Assembly (NCBI GenBank): GCA_032209605.1
Contig: JASFXZ010000026.1
Span: 6,262,001-6,326,000 of the forward strand
Direction of reading: 5' to 3'
Origin: Mactromeris polynyma
Taxonomy: Eukaryota; Mollusca; Bivalvia; Venerida; Mactridae
DNA: 64,000 nucleotides
The notes under the pieces are model-generated. The model ran no database searches, was not told the DNA's origin, and worked only from the letters and a program-made list of their open reading frames with translations. Positions 50,237 to 62,700 of the stretch are shown in pieces. Each line of letters begins with the position of its first letter. Positions within the stretch are counted from its first letter, which is position 1. The position numbers and the translations under genes were made by a program.

Positions 50237-51085
50237 CTGAAGCTGTCAGTGAACGATATCTACTTGATATATGAAACTGTCAGGGAGCGATATCTAATTG
50301 ATATATGAAACTGTCAGTGAGCGATATCTAATTGATATATGAAACTGTCAGTGAGCGATATCAAATTGATATATGAAACTGTCAGGGAGCGATATCTAAT
50401 TGATATATGAAACTGTCAGTGAGCGATATCAAATTGATATATGAAACTGTCAGGGAGCGATATCTAATTGATATATAAAACTGTCAGGGAGCGATATCTA
50501 ATTGATATATGAAACTGTCAGTGAGCGATATCAAATTGATATATGAAACTGTCAGTGAGCGATATCTAATTGATATATGAAACTGTCAGTGAGCGATATC
50601 TAATTGATATATAAAACTGTCAGTGAGAGGTATCTGATTGATATATGAAACTGTCAGTGAGCAATATCTAATTGATATATGAAACTGTCAGTGAGCGATA
50701 TCTAATTGATATTATGAAACTGTCAGTGACTGAAATATAATTGATATATGAAACTGTCAGTGAGCGATATCTTTTTGATATATGAAACTGTCAATGAGCA
50801 ATATTGAATTGATATATAAAACTGTCAGGGAGCGATATCTAATTGATATATGAAACTGTCAGTGAGGGATATTTAATTTATATATGAAACTGTCAGTGAG
50901 CGATATCTAATTGATAAATGAAACTGTCAGTGAGTGATATCTAATTGATATATGAAACTGTCAGTGAGCGATATCTAATTGATAAAAGAAACTGTCAGTG
51001 AGTGATATCTAATTGATATATGAAACTGTCAGTGACTGTGAGTGGTATCTAATTGATATCTGAATCTGTCAGTGAGTGATATCTA
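50237..51085. repeat. 34-bp minisatellite, about 25 copies
   Basis: The unit is TGATATATGAAACTGTCAGT then GAGCGATATCTAAT. Variants include GGGAGC for GTGAGC and CAAAT for CTAAT, with more decay towards the right end. The unit holds the palindromic GATATC and a near-palindrome GATATCTAATTGATAT. It is not open long enough in any frame to suggest coding. Confidence 0.95.
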
Positions 51086-51300
51086 TTTATTTTACAGAAA
51101 TAAGTTCCTTACTTAACAACATCAACAGAAACATATGTGTAATTAAGACAAGAATAATAAAAATATTTACAGATAAAACTATGGGAAATTATGACTGTTT
51201 CTATTTCTACTGACATTACCCTGGCTGTTTATGTGACTAAAAGTCCCCTAAAGACAAAAACAAATAATTACATGAATAAACATTCTTTATTCAACCCCAA

Positions 51301-51367
51301 TATTGAGACCACCTCAATGAGAAGACAAGTGTCCTAAGGTTGGTCTTATTATTGAGGTTTTACTGTA
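51301..51367. mobile_element. Partial copy of palindromic CCTCAATAATAAGACC MITE
   Basis: Right half of the family: ACCACCTCAATGAGAAGACA, then a TGTCCTAAGG loop and GGTCTTATTATTGAGGTTTT ending ACTGTA. Confidence 0.75.
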
Positions 51368-51790
51368 AATGCATTTTTAAGTAGTTAGTAGTACATATAT
51401 TGAAGTTTCTGACACATCAGTAGAAGCATGTTCATGCAGTCATCATGTATATCTAAACATAAGCAAGGTATTAATACAAATTAACAATGGCAAAATGAAC
51501 ATACAATAGAGACATATAACGCAAACTTTTCACAGTAATTTTGTGTCATATAATGGAAATCAGAATAAAAATGAGAACACATAGAGCAACCAGTATAATA
51601 CTGCAGATCTAAACTTTGTAGAAAAAAACCATAACCAAAACAAACATATACATACATGAGAAGTTATGTAGCGTGCCAAAACAAACAAAATTGTAAATAA
51701 GAGTATAATTCAGTCCTTGGAATAACCCACCATTGAAACTCTTAACAAGTAAAACTTGTTTCGGGTAGCTAACTTTTCCTTGCATTACAT

Positions 51791-53131
51791 TGTCCAGCAA
51801 GTGTCTAGGTACACATGTTTTACAAATGAATCAAGTTAACGATATCTTTGATGGACAAGTGCCCAGGTATACAAGTTTTACAAATGAATCAAGTTAACAA
51901 TATCTTTGATGGACAAGTGCCCAGGTATACAAGTTTTACAGATGAATCAAGTTAACGATATCTTTGATGGACAAGTGCCCAGGTATACAAGTTTTACAGA
52001 TGAATCAAGTTGACGATATTATTGATGGACAAGTGCCCAGGTATACAAGTTTTACAAATGAATCAAGTTAACGATATCTTTGATGGACAAGTGCCCAGGG
52101 TATACAAGTTTTACAAATGAATCAAGTTAACGCCATCTTTGATGGACAAGTGCCCAGGTATACAAGTTTTACAAATGAATCAAGTTAACGATATCTTTGA
52201 TGGACAAGTGCCCAGGTATACAAGTTTTACAAATGAATCAAGTTAACGATATCTTTGATGGACAAGTGTCCAGTTATACAAGTTTTACAAATGAATCAAG
52301 TTGACGCTATCTTTGATGGACAAGTGTCCAGGTATACAAGTTTTACAAATGAATCAAGTTAACGCAATCTTTGATGGACAAGTGTCCAGGTATACAAGTT
52401 TTACAAATGAATCAAGTTAACGCAATCTTTGATGGACAAGTGTCCAGGTATACAAGTTTTACAAATGAATCAAGTTAACGCAATCTTTGATGGACAAGTG
52501 CCCAGGTATACAAGTTTTACAAATGAATCAAGTTAACGATATCTTTGATGGACAAGTGCCCTGGTATAAAAGTTTTACAAATGAATCAAGTTAACGCAAT
52601 CTTTGATGGACAAGTGTCCAGGTATACAAGTTTTACAAATGAATCAAGTTAACGCAATCTTTGATGGACAAGTGCCCAGGTATACAAGTTTTACAAATGA
52701 ATCAAGTTAACGATATCTTTGATGGACAAGTGCCCTGGTATAAAAGTTTTACAAATGAATCAAGTTAACAATATCTTTGATGGACAAATGTCCAGTTATA
52801 CAAGTTTTAAGAAATGAATCAAGTTAACGCAATCTTTGATGGACAAGTGTCCAGGTATACAAGTTTTACAAATGAATCAAGTTAACGCAATCTTTGATGG
52901 ACAAGTGCCCAGGTATAAAAGTTTTACAAATGAATCGAGTTAACGATATCTTTGATGGACAAGTGCCCTGGTATAAAAGTTTTACAAATGAATCAAGTTA
53001 ATGATATCTTTGATGGACAAGTGCCCTGGTATAAAAGTTTTACAAATGAATCAAGTTAATGATATCTTTGATGGACAAGTGCCCTGGTATAAAAGTTTTA
53101 CAAATGAATCAAGTTAGCGATATCTTTGATG
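51791..53131. repeat. 58-bp minisatellite, about 23 copies
   Basis: The unit is GATGGACAAGTGCCCAGGTA then TACAAGTTTTACAAATGAAT then CAAGTTAACGATATCTTT. Variants (GTGTCC for GTGCCC, CGCAATC for CGATATC, CTGGTATAAAAG for CAGGTATACAAG) are grouped in runs along the array, as expected from local block duplication. Confidence 0.95.
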
Positions 53132-53927
53132 AATCAGATATTCATTGGTCTTCTTGGATTAGAGTCAAAACGGCATAAGTTATTAATGAAGACATATTTG
53201 GACAAGTAAAAACAGATTTTGGCATGTTGATTGTCATTGTTACCTGCATGAAGAGGCAAGTGGCCCGAAAAACTTAGGCTGTGGACTATATTAGATTAGA
53301 AGTTCCAATACCGTTGAAAACAAAACCAAATCCTTGATTTGGAGTCCATACTTTCATTAAAATATACACCATAGTTTGGCTGCATGAATACGTTTTATTA
53401 AACAACTTACGCAATACAAAGTACAGAAAAATATGACAATTTAACAAAATACATAAACTAGACATTTATATTTATAAGCTAGGCTCAAAAACATAGGAAG
53501 CACCAATCAATTATAACAATCTATGTTACGAATTATTAAGCAAATATTTATAAACATTTTGGAATAATTTTAAGAATTTACATAAAACAGCAGTACAAAA
53601 AAAATCACCAACCATCAGACCATATATCCATCATATCTATCCCCAAATATCAGTTGGGGTCGAATACTATGTTGTTCCTTATTGAATCACAAGTCGCAGA
53701 AGAGTTTCAGCATTTCAGGTCAACAACAATTTCAGACACAATTTGTCACAAACTATGAATTCCAAGATGAGCTGATTAGATGGGGTGTATAATTACAGGT
53801 AGGTTCACGAAGGTATTGGAAGCATGCACGTGGAGATAAACAATGATTTTATAGATACAGTCATGTCAAAATAGACATCAATTGTATACAGTCAAATGCC
53901 GTTACACTGAAATTTGTAGCAACAGAA
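53132..53927. other. Intergenic, nothing recognised
   Basis: No gene or repeat recognised. Short open frames here lack motifs. Confidence 0.6.
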
Positions 53928-54109
53928 TACAGTAAAACATCACTTAAAGGCCATCTCAATAATACGACCACCTCAAAATTAAGAAAACATTTTTCAGGTC
54001 CATTTTCACTATATTGTTCTTTAGTCAACCTCAATATAAGGTCCACCTTAATAATAAGACCAGTGTTCAAGGGTCCTAAGGATGGTTGCATTATTGAGGT
54101 TTTACTGTA
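53928..54109. mobile_element. Palindromic MITE, full-length copy
   Basis: Begins TACAGTAAAACATCACTTAA and ends ATTATTGAGGTTTTACTGTA, so the termini are inverted repeats. Internal CCTCAATATAAGGTCC and TTCAAGGGTCC blocks are shared with the other copies. About 182 bp, non-coding. Confidence 0.85.
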
Positions 54110-54349
54110 TTTGTATAACGACAAAGATCTGGTGGGAACAAATCTGCACAATGTCTCATTCCTCAGATTCAGTATTACGACGTATTCAATACGTCTTAAA
54201 GAAGGCAAACATCAGGGTCGTTATAAAGAGAGTATTTCCAACAAGGACAAAAAAGATCAAACAACAGATTCAACAAAAAGGCTAAGACGTCACTTAACTG
54301 AGAACCATTCAAAGTCTAAGGAGTCCAAAATTATTTTGTTTGTTATGAC

Positions 54350-54840
54350 ACAGTGACCAGTTTTGAGCCAACATGACTCTGTATTGAAAATGATGTGCAT
54401 TACACTAAGACACACATTTTGATGATGTGTCTCATGTTGCTCTGATCGAAAATGTGGCCTCTTTGATGTCACCTTGTCACCTACTTTTTACCCCAAATGA
54501 ACCAGTATCGAACTTGATCAAGATTTCATTAAGGCAAACATTCTGAGTAAGTTTCATCAAGTTTGGGCTACAATTGTGACCTCCCAAGTGTCCACAAAGA
54601 TTTTCTATGATTTGACCTTTTGACTGCTTTTAACACCAAATGACCCAGTTTCAAACTTGACCAAGAGTTTGTTGAGGCAAACATTCGGAGCAAGTTTCAT
54701 CAAGACTGGAAAAATTGTGACCTCCTGGGTGTACACAAACAAATTATGAACGGACGTATTGACAACGGAAGACAAAGGCTGAACATCAAACAATCATAAC
54801 AGCTCACCATGAGCTCTTTGTGCACAGGTGAGCAAATAAA
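54350..54840. repeat. Bivalve-type dispersed element with 143-bp tandem units
   Basis: Two clear units offset by 143 bp (ACCAGTATCGAACTTGATCA near 54501, and ACCCAGTTTCAAACTTGACC near 54644), and a more diverged one before them. Each contains AGGCAAACATTC, AAGTTTCATCAAG and TGTGACCTCC blocks. The right end is a hairpin, GCTCACCATGAGCTCTTTGT then GCACAGGTGAGC. From memory this architecture is frequent in bivalve genomes; the family name is not certain. Confidence 0.7.
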
Positions 54841-55797
54841 TCAGCATAACAATACAAGAGCTTTTTACAAACATTACATTATAGCAAATGTACATCATTA
54901 CCAGAATCACAGAAGAATCACAGACGAAGTGAACAGTTGTCTTGATAACACTATTCACTATAAAAGGACATTATTTCACAAGCAATATAATATATACATA
55001 TATTAGGGAGATATATACAGCAATGTATTATTGTACATTTATTACAGCTGAAACCAAGTACAAAAAGTTCAAAACACAGAATTGTTTTCATTTCTTCATT
55101 GTAAATGTATGTGCTTTTAACAATTTCAGATCCACTTCTTCACATGTTTAAACAAAAAACAAGAACTAAGCTTTTTTTATCAGTAATTATGTAAATAGCT
55201 AGCACACTAAGACTGTAAGACAAGAGACGAATAACTATCATGTATACCAATAAGCAGCTTATATAAAAACAGTGGCATCCACACTGAAGATTATATATAA
55301 GAGAAAATGATGAGGTATTTCAACTTTTTTACCACAGGAATGCTTTACTACAACATTGAAAACAACAATTACAGAGGGAATGGCACAGGAGAGAGAGTGC
55401 TATATATACATATACATGTACTACAGAAGGGATAAAGGGAGAGAACTCTAGAAGGGATAAAGGGAGAGACCTCATGACAATCTCCTGTGGGGAATACATG
55501 TACCACCATATATGCCTCATTCTACAGCAGTATAGCATAGTATTTATACATTTCATAATACATTATGCAAGCAATAATTCAAGACAAAAACTAGAATGAT
55601 AAATGTTAAAGTCTAACACTGTCATGTATCTACAACAACATGCTTGGTGTCAGAATCCTAACATAGCGTAATCTCTAGTCTATTTTGGCACATTAAAGCT
55701 CTGATTAAAACATTGAAAGATCTTAAGGAACATCAAAATACATACTGTAACATTATTGTAACTATCATATAATTATGATCACACCAGAACATGAATG
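54841..55797. other. Intergenic; one foldback-repeat copy
   Basis: Holds a short copy of the AGAAGGGATAAAGGGAGAGA repeat at about 55424-55475. Otherwise AT-rich and without a recognisable gene. Confidence 0.6.
55424..55502. repeat. AGAAGGGATAAAGGGAGAGA dispersed repeat, two tandem units
   Basis: AGAAGGGATAAAGGGAGAGA occurs twice about 30 bp apart, followed by CATGACAATCTCCTGTGGGG. The region is bracketed by TACATGTA-like ends. The same family is seen at 33635-33822 and next to the array at 63136. Confidence 0.7.
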
Positions 55798-55920
55798 ACA
55801 GTAAAATCTTATATAAAGACCAGTTACAAATTAAGACTACCTCGTTCAATTTTCTTCCTTACAACTTAGACCAACTTTCTTACAAGACATTGGTGGTCTT
55901 ATTAGCGAGGTTTTGCTGTA
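55798..55920. mobile_element. Palindromic MITE copy (diverged)
   Basis: ACAGTAAAATCTTATATAAA at the left and GGTGGTCTTATTAGCGAGGT then TTTGCTGTA at the right form inverted ends of the CCTCAATAATAAGACC family. Confidence 0.75.
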
Positions 55921-56709
55921 TTACAAATCAAACGTTTTTTGAAAAACATTTTTCAAAAATATCTGAAAGACTTCAGTCGCCCTAACACAAAGAACAAGTT
56001 AATATATAGAGAGTTGTTTTAAAAAAAACATACTAGAAATAAAAATGTAAAATGAATTATAATTATAGTAAAAAACAAATTTGGTCATGTAATAATAAAC
56101 AAAAATAAACTTTCCATTTAAACCAAGTAATTAATTAAAGTTTCATAAATGTTTGAAATAGATACTTCAACCATGCTCACAGTAATCTGTCCAATCAGCG
56201 GCCTTATTTTCAACCGGCTATTTAGTATTTACAATGTTCATGAAGTTCACGAGCTCTACGTTGAATACACAATCTCGTGGCATTGTTTACACAATATGTA
56301 CACTCGCTAATGCTTGCATATATATCGTAAAGACAATGCCATGATACGCCTATCCCATACATTATGATTTCTAAAATAATAGCATGTTAAACAATTCACA
56401 CACTGGACAAAAAATGAAATACATGGAATTGCTAACAAAAATATGACGAAAGCATATGATGCATTTATTGATAACATAGGCTTATACACTGATAGCCAGA
56501 ATACGTACATTGTAATATCACAATACACTGAAACATTGAACTAAATATAACACATACTGACTAATATACAGTACTTCTCATTAGCTGCAAGACAACTAGA
56601 CAATCAACATATGAATGTAGAAGCAGAAGTGCTTCACTGTCACCCCTCAATATGTACAGTGGTACAATACAGAGCTGAGATTCAGGTGTGTATTTGCATT
56701 TATTTATTG
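55921..56709. other. Intergenic, nothing recognised
   Basis: No supported gene, RNA or repeat. Confidence 0.6.
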
Positions 56710-56957
56710 TCGCCACCAGTTTCCCATATGTGCACGGCTCCTGAAGAATGATAGTCATTTTTCGGAGGAAAGTGCATGACACAGGAGATGCTCCAACTCC
56801 AGGAGCACCTAGGTTCTTTTACATGCATGATGTAAAGCATCCTACACAGGACCTTGGTTTTTCAAAGACTGTTAGAACAGTCAGTAACGGAGCGGGGGAT
56901 CGAACCTGCGATCCCTGATTACTAGTCCAGCGCATTACCACTGGACCACAGATCCGC
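56710..56957 (-). repeat. tRNA-derived SINE
   Basis: On the minus strand, 56956-56886 has tRNA-like order: GCGGATC at the 5' side, an A-box-like TGGTCCAGTGG, an anticodon-loop-like CTAGTAA, a B-box GGTTCGATCCC, then GCTCCGT. A body follows with CAAGGTCCTGTGTAGGATGC and AAAAGAACCTAGGTGCTCCT, similar to mollusc SINE bodies as I remember them. Paired stems contain mismatches, which argues against a working tRNA gene. The left boundary is approximate. Confidence 0.75.
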
Positions 56958-59277
56958 TACAAGTTGGCTGAGATTCAGGTTCCAGATCAATATAAATATA
57001 TACCCTATAATCCAGCACAAAATAATGCCAAATTATAACAATAATTTTTTTAAAAACAAGAAAATTTGTGAAGGCGTAACAGCGAATTTTGTAATAAAAA
57101 TACAAATAATGAGACTAAAAGGAGAATTTTCGAAAAGTAAGAGAAACATGACTTTTTGCCCAGAATAACTACTGGAAGCAATGGCAAATGTCAGCATTAA
57201 CTAAAACAAGTATCAAACATAATCATAACATAATCTTTTCCAAAAATAGGCACCAATCTCTGTCTATATATAAACTTATTGTAGTTTGATGGTACACAGA
57301 AGTACAAGAAAACCTTACTAAAAGGACACCTCAATAATAAGAACACCTCAAAATTAAGAAAACGAAATATACACCAAAACGCATCTCTGACGATAAAGCT
57401 ACAAAAACATTTCCGGGGGAACATGCCTTCCAACATCACTTAAACCAAACCTACACGTCAATTTCAGCAAAGCTACGTCCCTGTAGAGGACAAAGAACAT
57501 AATCTGATACACCGAACAAAAAACTATATGAGTATTAGTTAGTTCAGAGATTCTGAGAAATGACACAGATTGACTGCCACTGTCTATATGTACATATAAC
57601 CAACAGCATATACAGGACATCAACAGGATACTACCACAATACACAACTGACATAACTACATATACAAGCACAGGTATTTGTGTAGGCAATATAAACTTTA
57701 TACATCGTATATCTTCATATTCATGAAAAGGAAATAATATTATTTGAAGTACATTGTACATTCTATAAACATAGAACAGTTGGATAAAAATCTACATGGC
57801 ACCGTAACTTATCTAGCATAAACCATTGAATATTCAGTCTAAAACATGGAGTTTTGCCATCTTCTGGTTTTAGAGTAAATCAATGAGGTTTTTGACATGT
57901 GTGCATTTTGATGCATTTCTGAGAAGAACTTCGCAGATTCTTGAAACACTCACAATAAGTAGGGGTCGTTTGAAAGACAAATTATTCATGCGTAGGATTC
58001 AAGCATATTGTGGATATATTTTGATTTTTGAAGTGTGATTTCAGGAGAAAGGGAGACAACCTGTGACAATCTCCTGGGTGCATTACAGTACCTAATATTA
58101 AGGTTTCATATAATTTAGAATGGGATATGATGCAGAGGGAATATCTATATTTTATATGAAAAAAATCTACATAATCCCAGCGAAAAAATGGAAACTACAC
58201 ATGCGTATATGAATTCTTTAACTTTTGATTATATTTGCAAATACTTTAATTTATATAACCGGCAGACATTACACTACCATGACAGCTACCACAGACGTAA
58301 TCTGTATCGAAACTGAGGGATAATCTGTAATATAATGTTTTGTCTTCAGAGAAAAAAGGCAAATGGCAAAACACATAATAAAATTAACAATAATAGTAAA
58401 TTGAGATTTAACTATAGAGATCAAAAATCAGGTATGAAAATTATTGGCATACTGACACAATACTGGCAAGAGTTCCACAGATCCAATGATAGACTGGCAA
58501 GCGTTCCACAGATCCAATGATAGACTATGTTCATTAAAACACTAGCAAGTATAATGATTTCTGACACTGAACAATTTCTTCTTGTGTTATATAACAATTA
58601 CTTAATATATACAATAGGTCAAAATTAAACCTTATTATTTTTCCCCAATTGTATAATAAGTTCTTACAACTGACACTAATAACTCTACATTTAAAGTTAT
58701 GTAAGAGTACTCACACCTAATTCAGGTAATGTAAAAACTACACAACAATATCTATCAGCGTAATTATAAAAAAGGTCACACCGTCCTATCAGGCTAACAT
58801 AAACTTAAAACATGCACTAGCCATGACACCACTCATGAAATAAAAATACTGGCAATATATATACCACCAATGAACATGTACAACTAGGCTTTGATTTCAC
58901 AAAAATACATAAGTATGAAGTGAGTAATTGTCTTAAATACATTTGTCAATTGTTTCAGCATGTGCAGTAGAAAGGTCTGAAAGTTTTGAGTTCCATGCAA
59001 GAAATAGTAGGTAGTTGATCCTTTAATATAAAATAATCATCAGTACCTACAGGCAAACCAGCTATAGAGAAAACATACTTGACTAAATTGTTCAATCAGT
59101 CTTAAAAGATATCTATAAATAAACTATAAAAAAAAGGAGAAAAATATCACTAAATATATATTAAGTTCTAATATCAAAACATAGGTTTAGAGAAAAAATA
59201 ATCTAATAGTCAATTACACTTATTTCAAGTTTTTTGCTTAGTTAAGTATTTTCGTGAAATCTGGGCTAGTGTCAAAT
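56958..59277. other. Intergenic, probable CDF 3' flank or UTR
   Basis: AT-rich, without a supported gene. It holds a partial MITE at 57302-57366 and a two-copy 31-bp duplication at about 58464-58520 (CTGGCAAGMGTTCCACAGAT). The part nearest 59278 is probably 3' UTR of the minus-strand CDF gene, but I found no strong poly(A) signal to fix its end. Confidence 0.5.
57302..57366. mobile_element. Partial palindromic MITE (left half)
   Basis: AGAAAACCTTACTAAAAGGA then CACCTCAATAATAAGAACAC and CTCAAAATTAAGAAAAC match the left half of the copies at 53928 and 62929. Confidence 0.7.
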
Positions 59278-59415
59278 TCAGATGGGTTTGCGTTCTCTGA
59301 TATTTTCATCATCAAATTTGGATTGGTTAGTGTTCTCAGATATTGTCATCATCAAAATCAGATGGGTTTGTGTTCTCAGATATTGTCATCATCAAAATCA
59401 GATGGGTTTGTGTTC
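59278..59415. repeat. 40-bp tandem repeat spanning the CDF stop codon
   Basis: About 3.4 copies of CAGATGGGTTTGTGTTCTCA then GATATTGTCATCATCAAAAT. The last copy (from about 59399) contains the stop and last codons of the minus-strand CDF gene. Confidence 0.9.
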
Positions 59416-59702
59416 CTCTGACGGATGATGATCTGTTTCATAATCTAAGTGCACGAAAGCTCGCTCAACGAGCTCAAACTTCTCAAGCTTTTGTTGAAGA
59501 GCTTCGCCGATATTATGAGCTTTATTCAGTGACATTTCTTCAGGTAGTACAATGTCCACTTCCACCAGAAAGTTATTACCAAAATGAAAAGCACGAACTG
59601 TGTCTATGAATATTATATCTGGGTGATGATTTAAACATATCCAAGTTATCTTGCTCAAAAAGTTCGGATCAGCAGTGTGACCAGTTAATAACTTGATTTG
59701 AT
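59398..59702 (-). CDS. CDF last exon: cytosolic C-terminal domain and stop
   Basis: Follows TCCTTTCAG. It encodes DQIKLLTGHTADPNFLSKIT to the C-terminus DHHPSEEHKPI and TGA at 59398-59400. This is the ferredoxin-like metal-sensing and dimerisation domain (HH at the third helix, DTVRA, VEVDIVLP, HNIGEALQ). The stop lies inside a 40-bp tandem repeat. Confidence 0.95.
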
Positions 59703-62700
59703 CTGAAAGGAGAATATTCAATATAAATAGTTATGTTCAAACGCTAACATATCGCTAGTGGGCTATAGTCCAAAATAATGAATGGCAATAAAAGTACCAA
59801 TGTTTTATGACTAGACGCTTGTGTTTTTGCAGTACTGACGAAATAGCATACCGGAAAAACTTTCTTCGATTTCCTTTTGTGTTCAGTTTCTTCTTTCAAA
59901 TATTTTACAATTAATTAATGATGACAATATCATTATTTTCCATATTTTTCCTATTATTCCAAATTGTTTCAATGTTTGTTTTGTTGTCAAAATACCAAAA
60001 TACAGTGAAACGTAAAGTAACGAGAAAACAGCAGCAAACACTTTACTACTGCAATAAAACATGAAGGTGAATGAAAGTGAAAATTCAGCAACAGTCATTT
60101 TATTGAGTCATTTCTTAACATGTATGCTGGAATACTTGACTTTTATAGATGCTTCCCAAGACAGTACCACTCACCTTGATTGAGATCTGTTACCTCTGAT
60201 TTAAAACACAACAATATATTGATACTTTTGTATACCGACATTAAGTATGCTAGGACTTCTTCAATCAGACAAATGTGAATCAAGAAAATGCTATAAAGTA
60301 AAACCTCAATAATATGACCAACATTGGGACCCTTGAAAACTGCTCTTATTAGTGAGGTGGTCTTAATATTGAGGTTGAATAAAAAGCAAAACAGTGAAAA
60401 TGGGCTTGAATATTGTGGTTTAAGTGAGATTTTACTATATATTGTTGGTAGTTGAATATTGGAATCATATATTGTATAGCACATACCATATCCAGTACGC
60501 CACCAGTTTACCAGAATATATATACTGATAATTATAGCACCAATTGGATCTATATACTTCACACCTTCTTCATCTACTTCTTTGATAAATTGCTGTGAAC
60601 CTAAAATACGGAACGGTAAATCGTACAGTGGTAGACAAATCATACAACGACAGTTTATTAACGTAATTATTTATTTTAAACTTATTATAACATGACATAT
60701 GATGTAGAGTGGTAATAACTGCCATGTATTATTTTCTATAATTCACTAGTGAAATAACAAGTCATGTTCGTGACGTCACAACAAAATAAGCATGATGTAG
60801 ATGTTCTGAAATGATGTTGACATCGTTAAATATTTATTTTGTTTGAAGTATGATGTTTTATTTTATTGAAAATTATTGTCTTGTTAATTTGAATATGATC
60901 TTTGATATAATCATTTGAACTCATATCTTGTGGGTTTAAAATAAAACTGTCAGAACTACTTTTTTATCGCGCCCACTTTTGTTTACCAAAGACCAAATTA
61001 CACACGCCATACTTTGCTTGCATATAGGAGATCAAGGTAATGTTTTGATGAAAATCAGCTGGGTTTTTTTGCCCGATCACAAATAGAATACTACAGTCAT
61101 GGTCCATTTTTATCAAATTTACTAAACTCTTCATCTAAAATCGATAAAAACTGGACAAACCCTAGTATTTATCGTTTTTAGAAGACTGGTTTTATAAATA
61201 CAATAAAAATGACCACTCATGTAAGATCCTCTATTTGTTTTACAATTACTGTAATACAAATGTTAAAACTTTTATAAAACACATTCTCCTGTGTTTCTAA
61301 CTGAATGCAGGTGCTGTTAAGACCACAGGATTTGAACCCACGACCTTCGATCAGGCACACTACTCCTAGATCATCATGTCTCCACAGTTATTATTAATTG
61401 ATCATTATTGTGATAAAAGGAGACATAATGTAACTGTGTCATCTATTTACCTGGGAACTGGTGTAAACAAAGTGTGAGGTGGTCAGCCAAAAAGACATTT
61501 TTTGGATAATAATGATCACTAAACATAGTGTACACAATAACAGTGTTCTCAAAAAATTTTTAATCCACAAACAATTTTTATATATATATAGGTGTTTTCA
61601 GTGAGTTTGTCAGTACATTCAAACAATGTTATGACCTTGGCTTCAGGATGCAATTTATTTCATTTCTTTCAAATTTGTCAAACTAAGGGAGACAACTACA
61701 TAATATGACAAAAACTCACACAACTAGGTGTATTGGAACGAGAAATAAAACATACTTGACTCACAGCTCAAATGTCACTGGTCTCATTGAGTTGCCAAGG
61801 CTTTGCAGTGAAATTACAGTGACACCTCACTTAGAAGACCACAAAGAATCGGTTATGAAGGAAACCGGTCTTAGAAAAGTGGTTGTCTTGTTATCTAGTT
61901 AAAATTTGGAGGATGGAAACGGGTCCAAGAAAGCACAGCTTTATCAATAAATTTGTTTTTAATTAGAGTTGGTCTCAAGCGAGATTTTATTGTACTCCGT
62001 ATTAAATGGGCAAATTTTATATCCTAACCTGATAATGATATGGTACACAGATTGCTACATGTACGTACAATTAAAACCATGGACTATGTAACGGCACAGT
62101 TAAAACTGTCTTACCTAAATAACCACACACAATAGCTACGATATTTGACAGCACATCATTCCTGTGATCTTGAGCCAATGCCTGCACTGAACTGCTCTCA
62201 CGCCCCAGGAAATAACAACAAAGGAACAGAGCCAATTTTGATACTGAAATAAGGAAGAAATTGCCAAAAATGATGCATTGACAAATATATTAGAGTCTAA
62301 CCTACGAACACTTGGTATCATCTGAAATAAATATGATGAATCTTCATAGGCATGTCAAATTGAATTAGGCTATTTGAAACCATGTATTGTTCGAAATAAA
62401 CGAGGTCAAATTGTAGTAATGAAAATCCACTGACATACAGAGACATGTGTTGCCAAGTAGATGTATCTATAATTCTTGTATTCCTAGATATTGTAACAAT
62501 CAACATTTGCCACATCTGAGTATGTTTACTTACTTACTTGCAAAATGATTATATCTCCGAGTAATATTGTAGAAGTATATGATGAAATACATAATACATG
62601 CACTATGTATATGCACTAGTTAATGCATAGCAAGGTAATATTATTATACTGATGTATATTAGTGTATGTATTTAATGTTGTCGTACGTGATTTTCAAATT

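Noticed and set aside
54063..54356. 97-codon + strand open frame
   Set aside because: It begins inside a MITE copy and has no recognisable domain.
56886..56956. A functional tRNA-Thr(AGT) gene on the minus strand
   Set aside because: Stem mismatches in the anticodon and T arms, plus an attached SINE-like body, make a tRNA-derived SINE more likely. It is not fully excluded.
61818..61992. Another copy of the palindromic MITE
   Set aside because: It shares only ACAGTGACACCTCACTTAGA-like ends with the family and lacks the CCTCAATAATAAGACC arms; too diverged to call.
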